Below, one piece after another: positions 40,514 to 50,782 of a stretch of 64,000 nt of DNA. The position numbers and the translations under genes were made by a program. Each line of letters begins with the position of its first letter. The stretch's first letter is position 1. This DNA comes from Phytophthora sp. 'mugwort' (lineage: Eukaryota > Oomycota > Peronosporomycetes > Peronosporales > Peronosporaceae). The notes under the pieces were generated by a model, which was not told where the DNA came from, searched no databases, and saw nothing but the letters and a program-made list of their open reading frames with translations. The stretch spans positions 1,240,001-1,304,000 of the forward strand of contig JAUCEF010000012.1 in the NCBI GenBank assembly GCA_033558025.1, given 5' to 3'.

Positions 40514-42047
40514 TCATAACAGATCGACTCCGATTCAACTCCGGTTCTGTGACTGAACCAACAAATAGTAATATGTATTGATAGCTAGCAATGATATGCT
40601 AGTCTCAAGATTTAGTAGTTAATAATTCATATTTAGAAATACGAGTACTATTGATACTGAATAATTTATTTCCGAGCATTGATGCAGTGGCCTCCGTATC
40701 CATACTTTTTGATTGGCTAACATATACAAAATGAATCGAAGAAAACATACGTTTTCGCAACCAACTCTTGTGATTATGAATAACCCTACCACAAGCTGTT
40801 TACAGTTCGCTTAGGACAAAAACGATGCGGTACAGTATCCTAAAACTCAACGCTAACGTCGCTCCGTCCGTCTGTCACGCTATAACGTGATTCTAGACGC
40901 AATCTCATTGGCTGCCGAGCGCGGTCCCCGCTAAAGGCGGCCATTGGTGAGAATTATAGATAAAACGATTGTTTGAAATTGAAATATATTTTTAGCCCAC
41001 GTCCTCAAAGTTAAGACGCCACATGCAGGGTGTGCGAGGCACGAGTGGTGTCGCTCCCGCTCGGTCTTGACGGGCAGGGACTGCAGCTGCGCACAGGCAG
41101 GTCCACCTATGTGGACCAAAACTATGCCCACCGCCACGTACTCGGCGGCACTCGGCTAGTTATAACGATGATAGCGATGACAGTCGTGACGACGACCGCA
41201 CAATATGCGTTAGATTGAATCTATTTTTAATTAAAAGAGAATGTTTCATTCGGGCCAGGTTATCTTGGTTTCAAATGAAATATTCTCTTTTTTTATCTCG
41301 TAAACCTTCTATTAGCGGTTTCCCAGATAAAATAGAAACTTCTACGGAGATCGCATGCGATTTTCAGACAAATGACATGCCATTTCAAAGTTCGTCCAGG
41401 AGGTGTCAGAATTGCGCTCGAGAACCCGCCTATACAAGAACCCAAAACGACAATCACAATGCCAAGACCAGTGACTGCCAGCCGAGGTCGTATACCTTTT
41501 CGCTCTCACTATCATGGAGTTCGACGAATCATCGGTGGGTACTCTCCCTTCATGCCTGGATTACTAATTATTAACTGCTTCCCAGTCGTGTCTCCATTGG
41601 AGCATTTCTAGATCATCATGTTGTTTTTATCGCGGCGCTACATGACAGCGAGAGCAACTCAGCTATGCATGGAGGTGTATGCACCGCGTTGTGGCTTCGG
41701 TGGTCACAGTCAGATAGCGACGATAGCAGAATAGCAGCGACGACGGCGTCAGGGAAGCTTATTCCTCTTGAACGTTGCCGTTGCCGATATCGTTTGGCGC
41801 TTGCAAAAAGCATGTGCTATTTTCTGAAAGGCACGCGTTGCTGCGCCCAACTCGCCGCGTCACATTTTTAGTTTAAACTTACGTTTTACGTTTTATATTG
41901 GATGTCTCACATCATCCTTTACCCTAGCCCTTTCGAGGACCGATGGCATCGAGGTCTTGGGCTTTACTTCGCAAAGGAAGTCACTTCGCTCCTGCAAAGA
42001 AAATATTTTAAGTTCGGCCGGCTACAGTGCTCAGCTCTCTGGAAAGT
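40514..42047. other. No recognisable gene
   Basis: Only short ORFs; the longest (41215-41574, 41372-41611) lack family features. The phrase GGAGATCGCATGCGATTTTCAG at 41346 resembles GGAGATCGCATACGATTCCGAC at 60500, and both are preceded by AAACTTCTAC/AAGCAACTACC-like text. This hints at a shared dispersed repeat family with the region around 60500. Confidence 0.4.
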
Positions 42048-42137
42048 TCGGCGCTGGGCCTGCCTCCCCAAATACCTCGTGGTCCTGCTTCGCGGACACC
42101 CCGCGCGGGTTTGCTGTGGCTACGCGCTCTCGTAACC
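42048..42137 (+). repeat. GC-rich dispersed repeat, copy 1
   Basis: GGCGCTGGGCCTGCCTCCCC and following text to GGCTACGCGCTCTC closely matches the reverse strand of 60790-60875 (roughly 85% by eye). Both translate to LxARVCxGYAxS. Confidence 0.75.
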
Positions 42138-42672
42138 GCTCTCCTCCGATGATCGTTTTATGTGACTTTCACCCCCTCCCTTTTCTGTTGGGCGCAGTAC
42201 TCACTCTCTTTCTATAATCGCATGCGATAAAATTCTGACATCCTATATTATAATAAAATAATATACGTAATGCCCCCACAAGCCCTCAAAATCCGCGAAC
42301 ACAAATTTGCCATCAAGAATAGCGTACGCCATCTGCCGTATCCCGAACGGCATCCTTCTAGAGCACTCACTGCACGACAGTGTTGCTCATAGTCTACGCA
42401 ATGATCACTATAAACAGTTCTAGAAGCTGATCACGAGATTTGACTGCTGAGCTAGGAACTAGCTATGAGGAAGATCAACCATAGTCGTAGGAGCAACTCT
42501 TAAGTCATTCAATCCACCGGTCTCCAATATACTACGTCAAGCATACGGCACCATCACGAACAGCGACGCCACCAGCAACAGAGACGCCGCTAGCAGCAGC
42601 GTCGCTGCCCTGCGTCGCTGCACCGAGATTGCCGCCGCATGTAACCTGAGCCGGCGAGGGGTGCACTGTACC
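42138..42672. other. No gene seen
   Basis: Short spacer with GCN-rich text at 42560-42620 (low-complexity alanine/serine-like frame). No family recognised. Confidence 0.4.
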
Positions 42673-43250
42673 GGGGATGGAGGAGGCAGGTAGTGATGGA
42701 GATTAATTTCGTGTTTGAGAATTGTGCCGACGATAGAGGATTTCACGTTGGTAACGTGACGTGGGGGAGTGGGGGGGGGGGGGTGGTTGCACGGTGGAGA
42801 ATTCCACGCAACGAGATGGCTTTACTTCTGACCCTTATGACTGCAGTCGAACATCATCATCTAGATCTAGCAATTAATACACTCATCAGGGGTCAGAAAT
42901 CCCAAGACGTAGGCACACCAGTACCTAGCTTTGGTAGCATAAGGAAGAAGGGAGACAACCTTCTCGACACGACGTAGCAGCCATACGTATGTCGCGTCGA
43001 CGACAGCAGGCGAATCCCGTTCTCGGCACAGCCTTGGAATCCTTGGCTGCATGGAGCGCACTGGAGAGTCGCCGCAATCACAACGAGGATGTAAGTGATT
43101 TGTTAGCGGATCTAGAGCTGTAAGCGATGGAAACTTGGGCGGTTGTTCGGAAGACTGTGAGTTGCTTGTGAGTTGAAGAGCGAACTGCGAAGTAAGAAGC
43201 GGGTACATATCGCGTTGTAGTCCTTCTCTGCCAAGAGTGCGTATCACGAC
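42673..43250. repeat. Duplicated block, copy B (RxLR pseudogene)
   Basis: Homologous to 35701-36574 but with a gap of about 300 bp at 42955, where the flank AAGGAAGAAGGGAGACAA joins directly to CCTTCTCGACACGACGTAG. It ends at 43250, where a hAT-type terminus begins. Confidence 0.85.
42958..43108 (-). pseudogene. Degenerate RxLR effector copy without effector domain
   Basis: Compared with 36086-36418, this copy lacks the start codon (the ATGCGCCTCG segment is gone). It keeps part of the signal peptide as TLQCAPCS-like text in changed frames, and has Trp instead of the first Arg of RLLR (VWLLRRVEK). Right after that motif the homology jumps to the 3' flank, so the acidic stretch and the whole C-terminal domain are absent. 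It cannot make a secreted effector. A long minus ORF passing through (42867-43490) is not the ancestral frame throughout. Confidence 0.8.
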
Positions 43251-44640
43251 CAGGGATCGGTAGTAGCGACCAAAATGTTTAATAGTGCTATTAGCATTAC
43301 TAGTACTAGTACTACGATAAATATTCTCGGAAAAGGCGTCTACTATCAAGTTGGCACTACTGGTTGTTAGAAAGGAGGCGCTAGTAGTGCTAATAGCAGT
43401 ACTAACCAGTACTACTGTGAGGAAGCTCAATCCGTGCCAAATCTTCAAAGGGCGCTCAGCTTGGGTGGTTCTGGTGCCTCTCTCTGCCAAGATGTGTTTT
43501 GCTCTCCCTCACGTCTGGATTCTCCTGCCAAACACGGACGAAATGAGGTGCTTGAAGAGTGACTATGCCTGGGGAGACGTCTCCCTGCAGCGTTTGCTCA
43601 CGTCCCGTGCATCATTTGTGCAGCCACGAGTTGTTCACCAAGGCAGAGGTCTCCGAAGGTGATGCTGGTACCCAGATTGTTGTGCGAAGTTCTTGGACAT
43701 ATACTCGCTTACTCTTTTACAGTTTTTTTGCAGTAAACAGTGTGTCAACAAGTACTTCAAGAATGCAGACGATAGCGACGAGCTAACACCAAGCCGCACG
43801 TCAGGAATAGCTGCTTCAAGTTAGGCGACGGAAATCGATCTCGCACAAGACGTGTTGGATGACGGGGCAACGCCTACGAGCAGCATTCCAGAGGGGAACG
43901 GCCTCTGAGCCCCTTCGAACTCGTCTGACGTTATCTGGGAGGTGATTCATAAACTTGATGAACCTGTTTCATACAAGGGAAAGAGGTTTCTCACATTTGC
44001 CTCGAGTGCGCGAAGACGAAGACATAGAAGAATGCGCTGTTACACGCCACTAACGCAACCACCGACAAGACGCATTTGGTGACCGCTCATAAAGCTCACC
44101 CGCAAGCTGGCTTGCGTTAACGCGATAGTGAACCAAAACCACCTGACGCCAAGCACGAAAACACCATTTTAAGGTCCAAGTCAGCAATGATCTAATCGCG
44201 GGACATATAGCACGATGGCTGCTTTGTGACGGTGATCGCTTTTTGTTTTCTACATGTTGCAGCTGATCTATTTACGCTTATAGGACTGCCGTACAACATG
44301 GTAACCGCGTCGGCCTTCCTTGAGTTTCTAGTTGGCATTACAGTGGACCCGAATGTGACCTCCCCGTCCAACAAGACGTACAACGACGTCCTCGGTAACC
44401 AGTATGATAAATTTGAGACGAACACATCGGACTTCGCGCATCTGCACCATACACCGTTCCTGACCGTGGAGCATGACCTGTGGACTAATAGCTCCAAGAA
44501 TGGTATTGTTGGTGCCACGTACGGTTTCATAGCCCATCACCCATCACCACTCAAACTGGCGTTACTTGTCAAGGTGAGGAATGATGGACACGAAGCGGAG
44601 ATGTAACTGACTTGCTGGACAGTGAACGAAAGCAGCGCAT
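43251..44640 (+). pseudogene. hAT element 5' part: terminus, zinc finger, BED finger, DDE start
   Basis: The sequence starts CAGGGATCGGTAGTAGCGAC at 43251, a hAT-like terminus, exactly where homology to the effector block stops. Coding text on plus: CSVCSRPVHHLCSHELF near 43583 and CVNKYFKNADDSDELTPS near 43743 (a CCHH/CC-type finger), then VIWEVIHKLDEPVSYKGK at 43930. HICLECAKTK, NALLHATNATTDKTHLV and TAHKAHPQA (43998-44108) form the BED finger. 44226-44606 is open (LPYNMVTASAFLEFLVGITV, then HDLWTNSSKNGIVGATY), the N-terminal part of the catalytic region. The rest is missing; copia sequence follows. Confidence 0.75.
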
Positions 44641-44739
44641 GGGTTGGATGAGGAAAAGATTGTGCGATTTACTGTGGTTGTAAAACTTGCTGTTGACCAA
44701 GATCCACTGAAATTCCTCGCTCTCGAAGATGTTTACTCG

Positions 44740-45780
44740 TAGTGAGCAGCTCTACTTAAAATGCCCTGATTTACGACAGTAGTAACACTGTAGTACCGAT
44801 CCGTTCTGACTTGGCCGATCCGTCCCTGTGTCATGCCTGGTTGGTCGTGCTGGCCCACGGGCCAAAGGACTGTTGCCGCTGATGTAATCGTGCTGCAAGA
44901 AGTGCCTCGGTTTACAGCACTACTTCGTTCCCTTGTCGGGCCATAGCAGCAGCTGCTGCATCTGACCCAATTGTGCGGTCTTTCTACTCTGAAGGCGACG
45001 GGCGTACTCGGCCATCACACTACTCTCCATACTTTGCCATGTAAGAAGGACGGTCTTGCATAAAAATAGATGATCTTGAATTGGCCCCAGGAAGAAGGTA
45101 AACTCGTCAGTAATTGGCAAACTTGTTCTCGATCATCGACAGGTTTCCTTCCTGTCGTGCCAGCTTGTCAGCGATTGTCTTGAGTTGATTAAGATGTCCC
45201 ATCATATCTTTACCGTCCATATACTTCACATTATGAAATTCTTCGCGTAAGGTCACGAGGTTTCACCAGTTCTTTGCTTCATAGGTTTGTTCGAGGTACT
45301 AAAACATTTGATAAGCATGCTTTCGCTCTCTAACGCTCACCACAATATCATCGGACAGCGTTTCCAGCAGGAAAGCCCTGACCCTGCGCTCACGTCACCA
45401 AAAGTCAGCAGCACAATTTGAGGCACTAGGAGGGGAATCCTCATCCCCTGTCACAGTTGCCCGCAGGTTTGCTGCCTCGAGAGAAGCTCGTACACGCACT
45501 TTCCACGCGACATAATTTGTCCCGTCAAATTTCGCGTTGTACTTCACTTTGACAACGCCTGAGTTTTCCGGTGTGACGACGCGCGTGACCGAGAGTGTCT
45601 CCAATTCGGCGAGCGCGAACGTGTATGCCATCTCTCGTATGGCGGAGACCGATATTGACATCGAGAACGCGGACGACCACGAGGGGGAGATTGATAGCGC
45701 TGTCTTGATATCGACCGCGCTCGGTCTTGCCAGTTTGAATATGATTCGCGATGTTGACCTCTGTTCCACGTAGGTGAGGG
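44740..45780 (-). pseudogene. Ty1/copia Gag remnant
   Basis: On minus: VVKVKYNAKFDGTNYVAWKV and RVRASLEAANLRATV (45620-45450), the copia Gag start. EERRVRAFLLETLSDDI-type text follows at about 45370-45340, then VTLREEFHNVKYMDGKDMMG and HLNQLKTIADKLARQEGN (45260-45130). A CCHC zinc knuckle is still visible near 44800-44760 (CYYCRKSGHFK, a stop, then SC). It packages element RNA in active copies. Multiple stops; no protease, integrase or RT follows, and no LTR was found. Confidence 0.75.
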
Positions 45781-46395
45781 AGATCTGCGTCTAGTGGACG
45801 ACGCTCGCACGATACGCTGCTGACGCCCCATGTTGTAGCGTCTTGCTGCCTCAGTCCGCGTTGGGCTCATAACCTGATAATGTTGAGGATGCAAAAGCAA
45901 AAGTGATCATGTTCAGGAAAAACCCTGGTCAGTCAAACAAACTGACCTGGTTAAAAAAAACTCCTAACCTGTGCTTCCCGTTGGGATTTTTCACCCGAGT
46001 CCCATAACTGCCCTTTGTCGAAGAATATCAACTTGTCGTGCTGAAATTTAACACGGCCAGTGTCGACAAGGTTGCAAGAACAAATTCAGGAGCGTTGTAT
46101 GCGGCAGTTATCTAATGCGCAGTTATTCCTAAAATGATCTGCGCACGATAGTACAGTAATATTGGTCTATGCCGTACACAAGTGTCACGTATTGGTTGAA
46201 CGCATGCGGAAGCGGTTCACCGAGAGAAATTGCTCCATCACGTTTAGCATTTGGAAGTAAGGCTCAAAGCAATTTTTAAGGGACGTCGCGTACACCAGTG
46301 GGTTTAATGGGACGTAGCATTTAGCGTGGTAAAACCACATATATAACGACGAAAATTGTATTACGCGAAGATGGGCCCGTCGCCGACATCAGCGT
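45781..46395. other. Spacer, no gene seen
   Basis: 45544-45900 minus has an Arg/Ser-rich shadow frame overlapping the copia 5' part. From 45900 to 46395 nothing recognisable. Confidence 0.4.
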
Positions 46396-46760
46396 GGGTA
46401 GTGATGGAAAAGAACCGCTCTCAACGTTCTAAAGCAATGGTTGGAAAGCCACGAGGTTTGGAACCGTGTTTAAAAATAGCAATATGCAAACCTCTCCAGT
46501 TAAGCACTTCGTCTGGTCTTCAAATATCTGTCTCGCGCCCCATCACACTCTCAGGATACTCACGGATCCTTGCCAGATCGATCCACGTCGTCGAGGTAGC
46601 AGCAAGATTGATGTAGATATAGGCGAGCTTCTCAACCTTATCCTCGTCAACCGGTTCTGCCTTTTGCCGTGGATAAAGTCGAATATGCTCCAAGCGCACT
46701 CACTCGCCATTGAAGAGGTCGGAACGGCACATACTAATTGCGCGAGGTCATATGGGTCAT
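46396..46760. repeat. hAT-type terminus near the hAT gene 3' side
   Basis: TAGTGATGGAAAAGAACCGC at 46396 resembles TAGTGATGGTAAAGAACGCT at 49222; both continue with GGTTGGAAA-type words. TAGTGATGG starts are typical of hAT ends. The matching inverted end of this element was not identified. Confidence 0.45.
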
Positions 46761-48560
46761 AAAAAAACCTTTGGAATACTATATATGGTCATAAAAAACT
46801 TGGGATACTTGGTTTCGTACGCTTGCTCGATGCTGTCCCACCAGTGGCTTGGTGCTGCAGCAGCGTACTGAGCTTTGTCAGCAGCTGACCACCCTCTCTT
46901 CATACTTCCAAACGCATACAGAGCCGCAGTGAACTTTCCTTTAGATGTATTCTCGAGAAAGTTAGCTCGCTTTGCCAACTTAACTGCTGCTTTAACGCTG
47001 GTATTCATGTGTTCTCCATAAAATCACATGTATCGGTGGCTGGATCAAGAAGAAATGCATTTTTGATTGCGTCTGTCTTCACAAATCTCCGTCGAGTGTC
47101 GATGTGACCTTCAATCTTAGTCTGAAGACCTGCTGGAAGCGCTCGATTTATCGTCGCATAGACGTCATGCCTGTTCAAACGAAGGAACAACGAATACACT
47201 TTTGAAGTTGCACACTTGTCGGACTCCAGCTCCCGTAGCACTTCAACGATGGGATCGATTAACTTCACAGCATGCTCCAATCGCTGCCAGAAGTCCGGAT
47301 CGTCGATAACTGCTGATACGTTATTCAGTAATGTGCGATTCACCGGTGTTACTTGGAAACGCTTCAGCAGTTCAGAGTCGTCAGAAGTACTAAACAACTT
47401 CTTAATGATGGTCATATTGCTCAGTACGATTCGAAGGCATGCATGTAGTGTATACCATCGTGTCTGGACCGGAATAACTAGTGCACGCCGTCGATCGGAG
47501 CTCGGCAGTGATGCTGCTTTGTGTAGAGAACGAAATTGATCCACAAATGTATCATGGTCTTGAATGACTGTGGATTGGGGATGGAAATTCATCCAACAGG
47601 GCGTGATGACCTCCAATAAATTTCGTGACGAGCACAGCTTCTTTGCGAAGTGTTGTGAAGAACGAAAGCTTAAAGACATCCTGAATTAAAATATTGACTG
47701 TGTGCAGCATAACCACCATCAAAAATGGACAACTTGGACTTCAAAATGGCCCATAAGGTAGCCATATTGCTTGCGTTGTCTGTCATGATACTTGACACCA
47801 CAGCTCCCGTTTCATGCTGGACTTGATTTATGACTCGTTCCAGTCTTTGGCCATGTACGCTCCTGTATACTGAGCTGTACCTATTGGTAGAGACGACCAA
47901 ATCAGCGACGGCATACCCGGCGCGACGACCATAAAGTTTATAATGCTGCAGTTTTTCGTATCGCTCCACGTGTAAGTGACAATAGACACCACTCGCTGCT
48001 GTTTTATCAGTATAGTCGCATATTGCCTGCACTCGTCACGCATGCGCTGAAGTATTGACCCAGTCAGCTTATGACGTGACGGAATTACCAGCCCTGGTGC
48101 TAGCAGCTCAATGAACTGCCGAGAAAATGGAGACTCGACCAGTACAAACGACAAATCACAGCAGAACATCATTCGCGCGAAGGCGAAGTCAAATTGATCT
48201 TGCGTGGTCTGAGTACGACCAGACCCCACTGTCGACGCGTCGCCAGAGCTTGTTGGTACTGCACTTGTACTCACCGGGGGCCCACCCGTAGTCACCGGCG
48301 ACGCTTGCCCTGGTGGATGTGGCTCCGGCGATTGTGAGCCCCATACCGCCGGAAAGCTTGGTGATGCTTGGGCCGTTGGGGATCGCGCAGGAGGGGATGA
48401 CGAAGGACGCCTCTGCATGTCCATAGAGGGGCTGTTGTCCGTCATCAGACTGAAGATCCACAGCGTGATGCCTGCGTGATGGCCGCTAGATTTGCTTTCT
48501 GCCGCAGTCATCCTGCGAAGAAGGAGCTGCTCGAGCTCCTGATTGCGCCAGTCTGAAGCA
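46757..48560 (-). pseudogene. hAT-family transposase with Pro/Ser-rich N-terminus
   Basis: Reading minus from about 48560: TAAESKSSGHHAGITLWIFS, then a Pro/Ser-rich linker and QDQFDFAFARMMFCCDLSFV with FIELLAPGLVIPSRHKLTGS (48185-48045). Next come CRQYATILIKQQ, a one-base shift, TDNASNMATLWAILKSKL (47785-47730) holding the DDE aspartate, HSQYFNS, PVQTRWYTLHACLRIVLSNM (47480-47420), and DPIVEVLRELESDKCATSKV (47245-47185). WSAADKAQYAAAAPSHWWDS lies at 46890-46840. Frameshifts near 48000 and 47675 and a stop at 47005 divide it into four frames. It is less decayed than the other hAT copies. The C-terminal dimerisation domain is missing. Confidence 0.85.
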
Positions 48561-48826
48561 ACCAGGCATTGAAGCTGAATGGGGCTTTTATTGCGGTAGA
48601 AATTGAGCCTTTCACTTTTCGTAGCTATAATGCCAAAATTTCTAAAACTCTGCCTACTCATGGGTTGTGATATGGATACCACTTTCCGGGCAACTTTCAT
48701 ATATGATCATATAGCGACATCCTGTTAGCATGAATAGACATTTGGGACAATTGAAACGGATTTTGATCTTTGATAGCCATGCATACTTCTGCCAACCCAC
48801 CTCTCGGTTATGTTTAATAAAATACT

Positions 48827-49190
48827 CTAAACAAATATACACAATAACCAGTCGTCCTCGTTGTTGACCTTGTACTCAGCTCCGTCGTTGCGACTGTCTC
48901 CAAGTACAAGTACCAGCTCGCGTGCACGCAGGACACGCTTGGGTTCCGGGTGGAAGACAATGTTGTCACTGAAGGCTGCCCCTGGCGTACTTCGGTATGT
49001 TGCCAGCTCACTTCTCGTCGAGTCGTCCTCGGGCATGTCCGTGTTTTCCACATGGCCCTCCTCCACCAATCCCATCGGTTCTTCATCAGCTGGCTGCTTT
49101 TCTTGTTCGTGCTGCGCGACTTAATCTACGTCCTCCGTCAAATGGATGGCCGTCGTGCTCTCAGTTGGCGCCGAGTCGTACATTAGGTAT
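48827..49190 (-). pseudogene. Unrecognised acidic protein inside the 739-bp element
   Basis: From about 49190 the minus strand reads YDSAPTESTTAIHLTEDVD, a TAA stop, then EEPMGLVEEGHVENTDMPED, STRSELATYRSTPGAAFSDN and VFHPEPKRVLRARELVLVLG to the stop at 48827. The phrase FSDNIVFHPEPKR hints at a linker from a copia-type polyprotein, but I cannot confirm it. Confidence 0.3.
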
Positions 49191-49218
49191 ATAGCTTCCT
49201 CTAATTATTTATACCTGT

Positions 49219-49328
49219 AGTTAGTGATGGTAAAGAACGCTGCTGGTTGGAAACGTTCCTAACGTTGTCCACTTTTAGAACCACTTCAAAACATTGGGAA
49301 CGGTTTCCAACCCAGTGCGAGTAACTAG
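49219..49328. repeat. Miniature foldback with hAT-like end
   Basis: TAGTGATGGTAAAGAACGCT at 49222 and GGTTGGAAACGTTCC at 49241 pair with the inverted GGAACGGTTTCCAACC at 49302-49317. The unit is only about 110 bp, compatible with a MITE related to the hAT terminus at 46396. Confidence 0.6.
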
Positions 49329-49358
49329 AATTTTAGTAATTTTGGCATTATAGATACG

Positions 49359-49643
49359 TTTTCGTAGCTATAATGCAAAAAAAACGTAGGTATAATGCTA
49401 AAATTACAGAAAGAGTTCTATTCATGGGTTGTGATATGAACAATATGTCATTATTTTGCAAAGAGTGACTTTCTCCGGAATCCCCACCGATCCATTCACG
49501 AAACACACTCCCAGAAGTCACTATGAGTGTGCGTTGTCTATCCCCAGAAGGGCGACGGCTCTCTCGTATCCACCGGAAAGAGCTCCTCGCGACGCCCTCC
49601 GCTACAGATTTGGTCCTAACCAACGTGCTCTGTTCTTTGTGTC
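49359..49643. other. Upstream region of PDCD5; no first exon identified
   Basis: Contains the partial repeat copy (49363-49440) and an open frame 49523-49786 that is not PDCD5-like. A first coding exon with the family's DPELEAIR-type start was expected here but not recognised. Confidence 0.4.
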
Positions 49644-50257
49644 ACCACCGGACAGGAGAAGACTGCGACGCAGCCCCAGATGTCCATGGACCAGATGCAG
49701 CAGCAGCAGATGAAGCAGCAGTATGTACCCTTGATTCTATTACGCTGGGGACCGAGTCGTGGCTGATGCTTCGTGTGTGGTATTGAACAGGGAGCAGGAG
49801 CAGATGCGCCAGTCAATGATGCAGCAGGTCATGCTGCCCGACGCCCGCGAGCGCTGTACGTAGGCCCTATTTTTCTCTGTTCGTGTCTATGCTGGTTGAG
49901 TAAGATTTCTGACTGCATGCGTCTGTTGCGGTGCAGTGGCTAGAATAGCGATCGTTAAGCCTGAGAAGGCCCGTGCGATCGAAGATATGGTGATTCAGAT
50001 GGCGCAGCGTGGTCAGCTGGCTGCCAAGATCGACGAAGACAAGCTCATCGACCTACTCAACCAGGTCGGTGTGAACGAGGAGAAGCAGCGCACGAAAGTC
50101 ACGGTACGCGTGTGGAGAAATAGCTTGACATTAGGGGTTGGAACAACTTGGAGCTCACTAACTATATGATCTTGCGCTGTTATTATCATTGACGCAGATG
50201 AAGCGGCGGACGTACTTCAGTGATGAAGATGATGACGACGATGACGACGACTTTTAG
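49644..50257 (+). CDS. PDCD5: PDCD5/TFAR19-family DNA-binding protein
   Basis: PDCD5 is a small conserved helical-bundle protein; in animals it is tied to apoptosis and chaperonin/HDAC regulation, in microbes its role is less clear. Visible exons: up to 49720, 49791-49855, 49937-50103, 50198-50257, with introns of 70, 81 and 94 nt, all GT-AG and in frame. Text: MSMDQMQQQQMKQQ, EQEQMRQSMMQQVMLPDARE, LARIAIVKPEKARAIEDMVI, QMAQRGQLAAKIDEDKLIDL, then MKRRTYFSDED and an acidic end, as in the family. A Met at 49680 gives 110 residues. The frame stays open upstream to a possible acceptor CCGGACAG at 49636-49643 (EKTATQPQ), so an N-terminal exon may lie further upstream. It is convergent with PP2C. 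Confidence 0.88.
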
Positions 50258-50782
50258 GCTGACAAAGATAGAGAGTGCTGTACGTTGCTTCGTAGTCAAT
50301 AGCGACAAGACGCCGTACAATCAATGTGGATGATGGTGTTCCGTCCTCAAGTGATTTACATTGGCATTCATTCGTCCTCCTAGCTAGGAGACGCTAGCCA
50401 TGTGCTTCATTAACAACAACTGATACAACTCTTGTGAACTGATTCAACGTGTGACCTTTAGCATTGATTATCTCGCCAACCACTAGCATTTCCAATGTCT
50501 GCTTCGAGATGCCCCAAATCCAGACGTCAATCACCTAGTCTAAATGCAACACAAGGGACAGTCATAAGTGGTAACCTGCCTATACTTTACATTCAATCAT
50601 CATATTTGTCGGTTGTATGCAGCATGAATAAATCAATTGGAACTAAATTTATTAAATCGAGATGTGCTTGCAGCATATCTAGCGGGTTGGAAAGGCAGCA
50701 AAAGTGTGTGTGTGAGGGACGATGATAAAGATGCTAGTCAACAGACCAGCTAGTCAAAGTGATAATCAATCCATACTCGTGG
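50258..50782. other. Intergenic region between convergent PDCD5 and PP2C
   Basis: Holds both 3' ends. An AATAAA-type word occurs at 50627-50632 (ATGAATAAATC). No coding region recognised. Confidence 0.6.

Larger units (their letters stand above)
48620..49358. mobile_element. 739-bp element with about 31-bp terminal inverted repeats
   Basis: CGTAGCTATAATGCCAAAAT at 48620 and onward matches, in reverse, the stretch ending ...GGCATTATAGATACG at 49358 (about 28 of 31 positions). The ends carry no recognised transposase. Inside are an acidic minus ORF (48827-49190) and a nested foldback (49219-49328). A partial second copy of the left end starts at 49363/49386. The superfamily is unknown. Confidence 0.65.

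Noticed and set aside
42867..43490. A 207-codon minus ORF that includes the LLRRVE motif, possibly a second effector gene
   Set aside because: Its N-terminal 130 codons come from hAT-type terminal sequence and effector 5' flank; there is no signal peptide in the right place, the first Arg is Trp, and the effector domain is deleted.
45544..45900. Arg/Ser-rich 118-codon frame resembling an SR protein
   Set aside because: It overlaps the copia Gag start in another phase; its SR content arises from the codon usage of that frame.
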